NCBI RefSeq assembly: GCF_021917145.1
Contig: NC_061082.1
Location: 11,816,237 to 11,880,236, forward strand
Source: Hypomesus transpacificus
Taxonomy: Eukaryota > Chordata > Actinopteri > Osmeriformes > Osmeridae
Reading direction: 5' to 3'
DNA length: 64,000 nucleotides
The position numbers were made by a program, and so were the translations under genes. This document shows positions 35,281 through 45,326 of this stretch, piece after piece (the stretch's first letter is position 1; every line of letters starts with the position of its first letter). Under the pieces are notes generated by a model. It ran no database searches and was not told where the DNA came from. It saw nothing but the letters and a program-made list of their open reading frames with translations.

Positions 35281-35992
35281 AATTGAATTGATGTTTATTT
35301 GCCATGAAAGTTTGCACAAACACGGAATTTAGTTTGGCAGGAGACCCTACCTAGGCAGACATTTGCGGCGCCAACTAGAAAGGTTACAGCATAGCATAAC
35401 ATGAGGAGAGAGAAAAAGGCAACCCCCATACAATGCTCCTAGAGGAGTACAGTGTGGGAACAAGCAAAAACCTCAGCACATAAGTTCACAACAATTACAA
35501 AGACACTTGTGTGGGAGGGGGGGGGGGGGTAGACAAGCAGCATCTGGACCTGCAGCCATGGTAGGCGCTGGACACAGACCCGCCAGCCACCCAGGGGAAC
35601 AAGCAGTCGAAGGCGTTGGATGGGGGTGGGGGGGTGGTGATATCTGTAGTAGGTGAAAGTTCATGTGTGAGTAGGTCTGGGTTGGTGCCCTCGACCACAA
35701 TCAGTCCGAGTCTCCCTATGCAGATTGTATTGGCAAGGAGACATCCTTGGTCATGACCCGGGTAGAGACCATGCCACAGATGTTGGTGGGGGAGGGAAGA
35801 GCAAGATAGTCTCGCTTCAGCACTCTCCAGGGGAGTCGCGGTTACGGGGCCGAAAGTAGATAAGATTGGTGTAGTTGTTTTGACGAGTAGCCGCGACTCA
35901 AGTTTCACGTCCACCCTTCAGGAAGGTCTCCAACTCCTCAATCCTCCTTTGCAGAGCCGCAAACTTATCCCTGTTGTAATCCATATTGCGCC
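35281..35992 (-). mobile_element. Retroposon insertion specific to unit C
   Basis: It interrupts a stretch continuous in unit B and is flanked by a 7-bp direct repeat TGGAGTG (35274-35280 and 35993-35999). The left end (TTATTTGCCATGAAAGTTTG) matches the 3' end of the LINE at 13731, so it is read leftward. The right part has a short frame MDYNRDKFAALQRRIEELET, with coiled-coil character, then a stop. It looks like a LINE-derived or LINE-mobilised copy joining a 5' leader to a 3' end. Confidence 0.75.
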
Positions 35993-36119
35993 TGGAGTGG
36001 GCTTGTACAGTATCCAGTCTCTGAGATAATAAGATCTGAAGCCACATCAGGTTCTAGATCACTAACAGAACTAGCATTCAAAAACTGCATGTCTAGAAAC
36101 AGTCCACATTTGTAGGTAT

Positions 36120-36353
36120 TGTTGAGATATGTTCATTATGTACTCAGATGTATATGTTATGTGGTATTTATATATGGTTACGCCACAGGCGGCGCTAGGG
36201 TACAGGCTATAAAGGCCAATTTGCCATATGTTAGTCAGTTGAAGTTAGCTCTGACCGTGAGACTGATGTGTCAGAAGCCTGTTAAATAAATACGCCAAGA
36301 ACGGCTAAAGATAACTCCATCATTTATTCTTTCCTCCGAATGCAACGCTAGCA
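36120..36353. mobile_element. Solo LTR, 234 bp, with 5-bp TSD
   Basis: It starts TGTTGAGATATG, ends GCTAGCA and is flanked by GGTAT at 36115-36119 and 36354-36358. Inside are a TATA-like CTATAAAGG and the poly-A signal AATAAA. Units A and B keep the empty site TTGTAGGTATAATGC. A solo LTR fossil that inserted after the nqo1 duplications; family not assigned. Confidence 0.9.
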
Positions 36354-36414
36354 GGTATAATGCAAGTAAAACACAGGAGCCTGGATAGATTTGACACGTT
36401 TTTTATTTCAGGAC

Positions 36415-37881
36415 TCAAACCCCAGCCTTGATCTGGTTGTTGGGAGGGAGGGGTTTCCNNNNNNNNNNNNNNNNNNNNNNNNNNNNNNNNNNNNNNNNNN
36501 NNNNNNNNNNNNNNNNNNNNNNNNNNNNNNNNNNNNNNNNNNNNNNNNNNNNNNNNNNAGGGGTTTCCCCAGATGGGTTCCTACCGTCAATCCAAACTCT
36601 TGGAGTGCATGCTTTTTCTGAAGCTCTGGTTTAAGCTGGAAGCCATGCTCCCTGTCAAAACTATCCAAAGGGACAAAGGTCAGCGGAGTTTCTCCTTGCA
36701 GCCCCTGAAGCCTGGTTCGCCAGAGCTCCAGCATTGTGGTGCGGGCTTCAGAGGTGATACCAGATGGAGCCCAGAAAATCTGAGGAGCCAGAACTTGAAA
36801 GCCACAGTAGTGAAGGATCCCATTCTACACAGGGAGAAATAGTACATGCATCAAATCAGCAAGTCTTCCAAATCTCAAAGCAAAAAGGCATGACGCTCAG
36901 TAACTCCCCACCTGTAGAGGCCACAGGGTTACATTCATGTCTACCATTGATGCCGTTGGAAGAGAACATGGACTCTTTAGAGCCAGTGGTGAAGGATAGC
37001 ATGGCTTTCTTGTCCTGGGGAAAGGAAAGAGTTGTATGCATCAGTATAGACTAGCTTGTAGAATAGTTGAGTTGCTTAATCTCTGGAATAAGATGGACCA
37101 TGGGAAAAAAGGTTTCACTACCTTGAAGATACCCTGGCTGTACCTCTTCTCTGAGGTAAAGGCATAGCCCAGAGTGAGCACACGGTCAATCCATCCCTTC
37201 ATGATGGCAGGAACAGAAAACCAGTACATGGGGAACTGAGGACACAGCAAGTCAAATCACCAAAGTAAGGTTAAAAACAACCAACACCATAAGACAGAAA
37301 TGGTGTTTGTAATGCATCAACCTGGAAGATGATGATGTCCGCTTTGGTGAGTTTGCGGTGCTCTGCCATGATGTCATTAGAGAGCCGGCCCTCCTGCCAA
37401 GCTAGTTTGGTTTCTTCTGCATAACGGAAGTGCGTCGAGTCCTTCACCTCTCCTGGATGAAGGAGAAGAAAAAACTGATGTCAAGGAAAGCACCAAGAAG
37501 CAGAGTATAGCTTCCAACAAGCTAGGTCTGCTTACTCCGTCGAGCAGTTAAGACTGCTGCCTCACCTGTGATATCCTCTGCAGTGGCAACAGCTGTGAAC
37601 TTCATACTGTAGAGGTCAGACACCTCTACCTTGCAGCCCTGTGCAGTCAGAACCTCAACAGTAGCATCTTTAGCTGCAGCATTGAATGAACCAGCACTCT
37701 GGTGGGCATACACGATCAGAACATTCTTCTCGGCTGGAATACAACAAGACTTAAAATCAGTTCCCTGACATCGTTACACTGTTCAAAGCCCTGAACATGC
37801 TAGAAATCCTATGAAGACATCAAGTTGTTTCATCTTAAGCAAAGGCAAACCAAACATTTGAAAATATGACTACTCACCCAT
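36415..37881 (-). pseudogene. nqo1: NQO1-like copy C: one-base insertion in exon 5, gap in exon 6
   Basis: Exons leftward: 37878-37881, 37566-37733, 37322-37452, 37122-37235, 36912-37014, 36415-36824 (the last includes 100 N). Exon 5 is 103 nt instead of 102: an extra A at about 36943 shifts the frame after SSNGING, giving RHECNPVAS. Everything else is as in copies A and B, and the N-terminus is MAEKN-type or similar. Exon 6 is interrupted by the gap, but its two parts (44 and 266 nt) share a 10-nt overlap and together make the normal 300 nt. The extra base could be a real inactivating change or a sequence error near a contig end, so pseudogene status is provisional. Confidence 0.75.
36459..36558. 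other. Assembly gap of exactly 100 N
   Basis: The gap lies inside exon 6 of nqo1 copy C. The left contig ends AGGGGTTTCC and the right contig begins AGGGGTTTCC, so the contigs overlap by 10 nt and probably no sequence is missing. Confidence 0.98.
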
Positions 37882-37976
37882 TCTTATCTGTGTGGTTTCT
37901 TTCAGTAATGTTGGGCTGAATCGTAAATAACTTGACTGGCCAGACAACTCATACTTACTCTGAGCTGAAGCTACTG

Positions 37977-37986
37977 TTTTTTATAC
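37977..37986 (-). promoter_or_regulatory. TATA box of nqo1 copy C
   Basis: GTATAAAAAAC on the minus strand, about 100 bases upstream of the ATG at 37881, in the same setting as in copies A and B. Confidence 0.55.
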
Positions 37987-38404
37987 TGCTGACCTGTTCA
38001 CGCGTGTTTGTGCAGCACCCACTCACACAGCTGCTTATCAATCAGCAATCAGCTGAGATTGGTTGCTGATACTTGATGAAATCCATCAAAGCCCTTTCTT
38101 TGGCCCACCCACTTGCTCAACTTCCGTGTAATCATTGACGGAACAATCAACTTAAAGTAATTACATTACTTAACGTTTTCTCTGAGTTATAAAAAAGTGT
38201 GCCAAGCATGGTTAAAGCTATAGCTCATGTCGACCAAAAAAGTATCCTAACCAGTTTACCTCTCTTCCATTATACCAAGGGATATTGTTTGGGTTGTTTG
38301 GCCAGAACAAATGTTCAGAAGTATACAATTGGGCTCTATCCATAATGCCCATACTTTTCCCTATATAAAACCAAATGCTCAACCTTGGGAAGAGGTGCTA
38401 CCGC

Positions 38405-39778
38405 AATCGATGGAATAGTCCACAGTAGTATCGGGTGGGGAGGAGAAGCTTGCGTTGACACAAATAGAATAAACGCTCTGTTGGTATCTTTGTTGATACT
38501 TTTGTGGAAGTTATGACTTTTAATCGATTTGTATTATTATTATAGTTATTATTTATCATACAGTAATTGTATGTAATCTTTCAAGGGCACCCCTGGCATC
38601 TGGGGGCCCCCTGGTAGCTGGGGGTCCCAGGCGGTTGCCTACCTTGCCTAATGGGTAAGTCCGCCCCTGCATTTGTGAATGGTGTTACATTTATTTGTGA
38701 ATCATGAAATACATTTGTACATAGGTTTCCGCAGGGCGCCACACAAATGCATTCAACAAAAACAATTTTCAAGCGCAAAAAGACACTTGATGGAACTTTC
38801 TTTTGGGATTCTGTTTCCGACAGTTAAAAGTTATTTTTAACACAGCTAGATTCTCTGCCTGAGCTCAGTAGTTCGCCTGCCACCGAGCAGCCGTGATACA
38901 AGTTACCCTAGTCACTACACTGGAAAAGCAATAGGCTAAACCACGGCTGAAAGAATCCCTCTCTGAAATTAGCGTTATTTGTCGAAATAAACCTGTATTT
39001 TCCTTCATTTACGTTGATTGAATAGGCTACCACCTGTCCAAACATTATAGATGCGGTGACCGAGTTTTCAATCCATCATCCGGGCTGGTGGATATGTGCC
39101 CTATCGCTCAATCTACACTTGTTTATCATGCCAGAGGTACGTAAAGTTAACAGTGTTGTGCCTCAGGTTTGAACATTTATTTAGAGTGCGGATGTATTTT
39201 AAATTCAAAGTTGCAAATCTTACAGCTACCAAGGTTAGCATTCCATGCGTTGTTATTGTGACTTTTTGCTTTAGTCAAAAATATCTCAAACCTTTTGAGA
39301 TCACCAGGTTGTTGTATTCTATACGGAGGACAAATTGACATGTTTTGATAGTTATTCCAGAGGGAATTGTTTATTTACATAACAGTTTATCTTTAATAAA
39401 ACGTGTGTGTGTCATCTACTTAAGAACAGTGTAGTTTTAATGTATTAGTTTCTACTATTATTGGATCTGAAACTTAGCTGTTGCAATACAATGTCATGTT
39501 ATTGTTCATTTTTCACATAATGCTTATAGTGTTATCACATTGTATTGCGTGTTTCTCCAGATATAATAAACCTAAGTAACACACTCTTCTCATCAAATGA
39601 TCAACATGCAAAGTAGACATTATGACAGACAAAATATTTATGTGAAAACTTGAGTTCGTATTCACTTGGAACTGTTTCTTCCAGATCTCCTATTGGTCAA
39701 TCATACTTGATCGTGGGTGGAGACTAAACAAAGAGGTCATCTTAAGGCTCCTGAGAGACTCAACCAGAAAGAGAAACA
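38405..39778. other. Intergenic; no gene recognised
   Basis: Between nqo1 unit C and the zinc-finger gene. 38677-38720 is an inverted match to the end of the 9735-9940 minisatellite (ATTTGTGAATCATGAAATAC). The rest is AT-rich without convincing exons. It should hold the promoter and any 5' exon of the zinc-finger gene. Confidence 0.45.
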
Positions 39779-39812
39779 AGCTCTGGATAAGAGCGTCTGC
39801 TAAATGACCAAA
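39779..39812 (+). repeat. SINE tail in the leader of the zinc-finger gene
   Basis: CTCTGGATAAGAGCGTCTGC followed by TAAATGACCAAATG is the tail of the SINE family at 10613 and 46936. It lies about 75-105 bases before the ATG, so it is probably transcribed in the 5' untranslated region. Confidence 0.8.
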
Positions 39813-39885
39813 TGTAAGCTTCCAGAGACTAGATACCAGACAGGACCCAGAGAGACCAGACAGAAAACAAAGAGAGACCTGAATT

Positions 39886-41208
39886 ATGGAGACACATCAG
39901 TGTGACACCTGTGGGAAGAGCCTTTCCTCATCCAGTATCCTCAAGCAGCACATGATGATCCACACTGGAGACGAGCCCTACAATTGTGATCTCTGTGGAT
40001 ATAGTTTTACAACAAACAGCATTCTGAAACGCCACATGTATATCCACTCTGGAGAAAAGCCCTACAGTTGTGACCTCTGTGGTAAAACCTTTATCCTGTC
40101 TAGCCAATTGACAGTTCACCGCAGAATCCACACAGGAGAAAAGCTCTACATCTGTGACCTCTGCAGCTATAGTTGTACAACAAACAGCTGTCTGAAAAGC
40201 CACATGTATATCCACTCCGGAGAAAAGCCCTACAGCTGTGACTTCTGTGGTAAAACCTTGAGAACATCAAGCCAATTAACAATTCACAGCAGGATCCACA
40301 CCGGAGAGAAGCCCTATTTCTGTGACTTTTGTAATACATTTTTCTCCACCTCTGGTGGATTGAAGGAGCACAGCAAGATCCACACTGGAGAGAAGCCCTA
40401 CAGCTGTAACCTCTGTGGCTATAGTTGTACAACAAACGGCAGTCTGAAAAGCCACATGTATATCCACTCCGGAGAAAGACCTTACAGCTGTGACCTCTGT
40501 GGTAAAACCTTTAGCCGTGCTTCCCGTTTCAGAGATCACAGCAAGATCCACACTGGAGAGAAGCCCTACAGCTGTGACCTATGTGGTCAAACCTTTCGCA
40601 ACTCCGGAAATTTGAAAGTTCACAGGAGGAGCCACACTGAAGAAAAGCCCTACAACTGTGACCTCTGTGGTTATAGTTATAAAACAAACGGCAACCTGAA
40701 AATCCACATGTACATCCACTCCGGAGAAAAACCTTACAGCTGTGATCTCTGTGGTAAAACCTTTAGCCATTCTGGCCAATTGACAGTTCACCGCAGAATC
40801 TACACAGGAGAGAAGCCCTACTGCTGTGACCTCTGTAATAAAACCTTTAGCCAGGCAGGTACTCTCACTCTCCACAGGAGAATCCACACAGGAGAGAAGC
40901 CCTACAGCTGTGACCTCTTTGATAAAACCTTTAGCCGGGCAGGTACTCTCACTCTTCACAGCAGGGTCCACACAGGAGAGAAGCCCTACAGCTGTGACCT
41001 ATGTGATAAAACCTTTAGCCGGGCAGGTACTCTCACTCTCCACAGCAGAATCCACACAGGAGAGAACCCCTACAGCTGTGACCTCTGTGGTAAGACCTTT
41101 AGACAGACTGGCCATTTAATAGCTCACAGCAGGATCCACACAGGAGAGAAGCCCTACAGCTGTGACCTCTGTGGTAAGACCTTTAGAAGTTGGCAGTTTA
41201 ACCCATAG
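39886..41208 (+). CDS. Tandem C2H2 zinc-finger protein, 440 residues
   Basis: Probable nuclear DNA-binding protein; target unknown. It holds 15 full finger units and a cut-off sixteenth, nearly all joined by TGEKPY-type linkers. Fingers 2, 4, 7 and 10 form a subclass (CGYS/CSYS ... TTN ... HMYIHSGE), so a two- or three-finger block has multiplied. Finger 11 ends HRRIY (second His lost) and finger 13 has CDLF (second Cys lost), so both probably fail to bind zinc. No KRAB, SCAN or BTB domain is present. An in-frame TGA just before the ATG (ACC TGA ATT ATG) supports the start, unless a 5' exon is spliced in. The C-terminus SWQFNP is created by insertion of a MITE, with finger remnants beyond it. 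Confidence 0.9.
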   Translation: METHQCDTCGKSLSSSSILKQHMMIHTGDEPYNCDLCGYSFTTNSILKRHMYIHSGEKPYSCDLCGKTFILSSQLTVHRRIHTGEKLYICDLCSYSCTTNSCLKSHMYIHSGEKPYSCDFCGKTLRTSSQLTIHSRIHTGEKPYFCDFCNTFFSTSGGLKEHSKIHTGEKPYSCNLCGYSCTTNGSLKSHMYIHSGERPYSCDLCGKTFSRASRFRDHSKIHTGEKPYSCDLCGQTFRNSGNLKVHRRSHTEEKPYNCDLCGYSYKTNGNLKIHMYIHSGEKPYSCDLCGKTFSHSGQLTVHRRIYTGEKPYCCDLCNKTFSQAGTLTLHRRIHTGEKPYSCDLFDKTFSRAGTLTLHSRVHTGEKPYSCDLCDKTFSRAGTLTLHSRIHTGENPYSCDLCGKTFRQTGHLIAHSRIHTGEKPYSCDLCGKTFRSWQFNP

Positions 41209-41504
41209 ACATGTATATATGTCTATGGTTTAACCCTTGTGTTATCTTCGGGTCATTGTGACCTCCCCACATGTTGCGACAAGTTTACCTCATACAAAAA
41301 TTAATTGAACTATTTTCTTTTAACCGTCGGGGTGTCTCATCCACCCCCCCCCCCCCCCCCCCCCTACAGTGCGAAAGTTAAAAGTATATGCTTTATATTT
41401 GTTTTTGTATTGGGTAAAGTTGTCGCAGCACAACGATGGGTCATTGTGAACCTTCGGGTCATTGTGAACCTTGGGTCATTGTCAACCGAAGGCAGCAGGG
41501 TTAA
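41198..41504. mobile_element. TTAA-flanked MITE (piggyBac-like) cutting the zinc-finger frame
   Basis: The main element, 41230-41504, starts TTAACCCTTGTGTTATCTTC and ends GGCAGCAGGGTTAA. Both ends have TTAA and similar inverted termini, with repeated TCGGGTCATTGTGA units inside and a C-run near 41343-41364. A further TTAA at 41198 and a short hairpin (CCATAGACAT ... ATGTCTATGG) precede it. TTAA target sites point to piggyBac-type mobilisation. Confidence 0.75.
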
Positions 41505-41600
41505 GATTTCACAGCTGGAACTACACTGGAGAGAAGCCCTACAGCTGTGACCTCTGTGATAAAACTGAAGTGAGGTCAGCCAGATCACATGGAGCCAAGA
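41505..41600 (+). pseudogene. Stranded zinc-finger remnant beyond the MITE
   Basis: After the MITE the sequence resumes with ACTGGAGAGAAGCCCTACAG and CTGTGACCTCTGTGATAAAA, encoding the linker and start of another finger (TGEKPYSCDLCDKT). It is out of reach of the present frame, which stops at 41208. The rest to about 41930 shows no further fingers. Confidence 0.8.
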
Positions 41601-41937
41601 TTTGTCACACCTGAAGAGTCTGATTTGATCACATCAGACAAACTAATCAGCCCTCTTGACACCCTCAGTATGCTGATTACCCACCAAACGCTGATGTAAA
41701 GGAACTTTAGAGTTGGGGGGGGGGGGGGTTTGAACCAAGAACAAACCTAAATCAGAACTTTTGAGGAAAGTTCTTCAAGACTTAACCTTTACCAGAAGAG
41801 TAAATGGTGGAGAATTGTGAGGTATATTTGTGTAATGTTTGTTACTTTGTTGTTTACTGAAATCTGGATTCTAGTAACTACTCCTTCTTCCTGAAAGATA
41901 ACCAATTCATCCTTGGTATCTACACAAATCTATCATA

Positions 41938-42215
41938 ATAAAATCAGAATCAGAAAGGGATTTATTCGCCATGAAAGTTTGCACAGACAAGGAATTTGCT
42001 TTGGCAGGAATAGGTGCATACAATAAACATATAGAAATCTAAAATTTAGATATATGGTCTAACTATATTAAGGATACATAAACTAGCAATACTAAGTGGA
42101 ATACAATTTAAAATAAAATATACATTAAAGTAGAATATAAGTTGCCATAAAATCAAATATAAGTTGCCAATTTACTGTATAAAATACAATATAAAATACA
42201 AATATTACACATGAA
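41938..42215 (-). repeat. Solo LINE 3' end
   Basis: AAATCAGAATCAGAAAGGGA, then TTTATTCGCCATGAAAGTTT and GGAATTTGCTTTGGCAGGAA, matches the 3' untranslated part of the LINE at 13731-13990. No reverse transcriptase sequence is attached, so it is a strongly 5'-truncated copy. Confidence 0.8.
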
Positions 42216-45200
42216 TAAAACAATCATTCAACTATATTTTGTAGATGTCCAAAACAATATTTGAACAATCTTATGAACCAGCCAGAGAACGAAGGAGGGG
42301 GTAGTTGCAAACTCATCTTCCCCCAATTCACGTCTGACCCCAGACAAGTCCTCCTTCTACTTTGAACTGTATAAAACTCTGTGATGACAATCGATCTCTG
42401 ACTCCTCTCCTCTAAGCATACACATTTAAAAACGAAATTCATGAAGTTACATTTGTATTTCGAACAAACGAAAAATTTATCAGCAAATTTTAACACTATT
42501 CACTGCCTTGCATCATGGGAATTGACCAGCCAATAAGCCACGTTATCTTCATTTTTTCACGTTGCTAGTTCGTTCTTCAGTCAGTTTGACAGTATAAACT
42601 TCAAATACATTATTCAACCCTTCTGTCTGCTTCTTTCTCAAGTAGCTTTTTAGTTTTTTCCATTAATACTCCAATTGATAATTATTAGTATAAGAGTAGG
42701 GCTTCAGAATGTTTTGGCGGTAATTAAGGTTACAGCTTCAGTACCAAAAAAGATTAAATGTGCAATGCATAATAGATTTTCATAGACATGAATAATTAGA
42801 ATGAGATGGATCTAAAAAATGTAACATGTAATGTCCTTCTACTGCAGAAGAAATGTATAGCATTTTCTGTTCCCAAGCGTAATTCTTATTTTCAAAGCAT
42901 ATTTAAAAGTACATCAAAAGTGAACTATTTTCTAAGTATACTTCTAAAAAGTATATCAAAGGTTTACGATCCATATTTAAGTATATTTCTAGTATACTTT
43001 AATATACTTTTTTTGTAACTATTTTTTGTTTGTCAATTAACCAATTGCGTTTGAAAACGGAACTGTCTTTTGGGGGAATGTTTCTGCCTGTTGAAAATGC
43101 TTTGCAACACAGCTCGCTCTATGGTCCAGAGCAGAGCCATATAAAAAGTTTTTTATATAGATAATTTGTATATGGCTTTGGTCCAGAGCCTGGTCTAGCC
43201 ATCGAGAGAAACTTAGAGCTCTGACAGGGTCGTACAAAGGGATGGTGGGCTGCAGCATTGGATAATTTAAAGGTGCTTTCAATGAAAGCACATCAACGCC
43301 CTCTAGCGGTGTATTTCACGTCTCCTATCCCCACCAGAATCCATTCTGAGCGATCGCATGGGGGAGTAGGTCAGCCTTTTGACGACAATGTATCAATTGG
43401 TTCTGCAATTTAGGTGAGCCCAGCGGCAAAGCGATTCTGACGCACCCAGGTGATGGAATCCGATCACAATATGAAGGTGAGAATGCAATGCGGTGCATTT
43501 GGGATTTTGCATAGAATTTTCTGATTCGCCGACCCCGTCGTTAACCAGATATATTCGATGCTTAATGTAATGTAGCCTAACGGGAGAAAGGGTGCACTAT
43601 ACACCGGAATGAGAGTGAAGTTCATTGCTACCGAATTCTGCTTTTGTTTCTCCGACAGACCCGGTTTGATTTGCATTGTGGTTTGTGGACAGACATCCAC
43701 ATTATTTTATATGCTAGGGGTACTCTTCACTAGGTAGACAACATTGTAACATGATGTTGTATGCCCATGGGCTGGGTCTATGTCACAGACACGTTATGTG
43801 TAGATTTCCCAAATTGTTTGCAGTGTATGCGTCCTGTAGCTCTCTCAGGCATGGTATTTCTCTCAGGCCTTTGCTTTGAACCTACTAGAAATTCACCCTA
43901 ATTGGAACACATCTAGTAGTCCTGTAGCGGAAAACAGTGGTGAGAGATTGGAAGGAGGAGGCGGGCACATCTGGATGGGTCTGGAGCACAGGTCTGTTAG
44001 TCATGGTGGTTTGGGGGGTGTGGATCTGACAAGATCGATGCTTCCATTTTTGAAGTAGTTGCAGGAACCTCATCTTTCTGCTTTCAGACTGTATTGGGTC
44101 AGAAGTCCTTATTGCATTTTCTGTTACACTATTAGTATTGGGTGTTTTTTTTTTTAACCTTACGTAGGCTTAGGGAACTGGTGTGCTGCCTTCACAAAAA
44201 AAAAGTGGAGATTTAAACCCACTATAACTGTACGTGTGCTATTGGTATGTGCTATATGTAGCCTAGCACATGTATGCTGTGCAGGTAGAAATAGGGACAT
44301 ACTATATTTCCCCCTGAGCACTACCCAAGTCTGCTTCAGGTCTCCCATAGCAGAATTATAATTGTAAAGACAAAGGTGTACAGGCCTAAATAATTGTAGT
44401 ATTCCTTTTTGATAGATTTGCAAGGGAGTTAACATACCAACAAAGTGGGTCAGTCCTCAACTCTGTGTGTGTCTGTCTAGGCCTATGTGGATGTTGTGTT
44501 CAGGACTTTAGTCATGTGTTAATCAACAGCTGTTATACAGGGTTGTGTCCAGTGCATGAACAGATTGCAGATTAAACATCCTATAAATAGCACTAGAAGT
44601 GTTTCTGTCCAAAAAATTAATTTGCTTTGAAAATGTTTGTCTTAAAAGTTGAAAAGACACAGTTTGTTTCTATGTGTGTGTAGGTATGTGTAAGTTTACT
44701 GGGCATGACAGTCACTTGTTTAATGTCATCTTGCACTTATCTGCTTTGCATTGGTTATGGTTAGTAAATATGGTTTAAGACTTTATTACGGATGAGTGTG
44801 TATGTATGAGGAAGTGAATATGGATTAATTTCTTAAACAAACAGCCCTAGAGTAAGGCAGATGCCAGGGGCTGTGGTGCCTTAACTGGCACTGCATGACA
44901 CAGAGCCACAAGGGCAGGGCACACTGAGGGCTGGATATGGGGGAGGGGATGAGAAGGGAATGGGGGGGGGGAGAATAATGGGTGTGTGAGAGAGCAGATG
45001 TCATGGTTACCATGGCTGTCCACAGGGTTTATTTGTGCCACCCAAAGTGCCAGGCAGCACACGGATGCTGTGCTGGCATCTCCCATCACTCCACCCTCCT
45101 CTCTGCCTTGACATTGGGCCAAATGGTTCTGCAGCTGGGGGAATAGTTAATCATACACACACACCCAGAAAAAACACAGCCTCTGAAACACACGCACACC

Positions 45201-45253
45201 ACCTACAGAAAAATACACTCCCACATATACAGACACACACACAGCAACCGAAG

Positions 45254-45326
<73 letters not shown>

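Larger units (their letters stand above)
33818..38404. repeat. Tandem repeat unit carrying nqo1 copy C
   Basis: Direct repeat of 29740-33450. It differs from unit B by a 712-bp retroposon insertion (35281-35992), a solo LTR (36120-36353), the absence of the intron-2 MITE and the assembly gap. The right end breaks off after GAGGTGCTACCG near 38402. Confidence 0.85.

Noticed and set aside
40100-40971. Minus-strand frames over the zinc-finger gene
   Set aside because: They are shadows of the repeated finger codons; their apparent repeats mirror the fingers.
43400-43475. Possible non-coding first exon of vangl1
   Set aside because: Only a donor-like GTGAGA supports it; no promoter or transcript evidence can be read from the sequence.
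45256-45323. CRISPR-like regular repeat
   Set aside because: It is a plain CA dinucleotide repeat without spacers, in a vertebrate genome.
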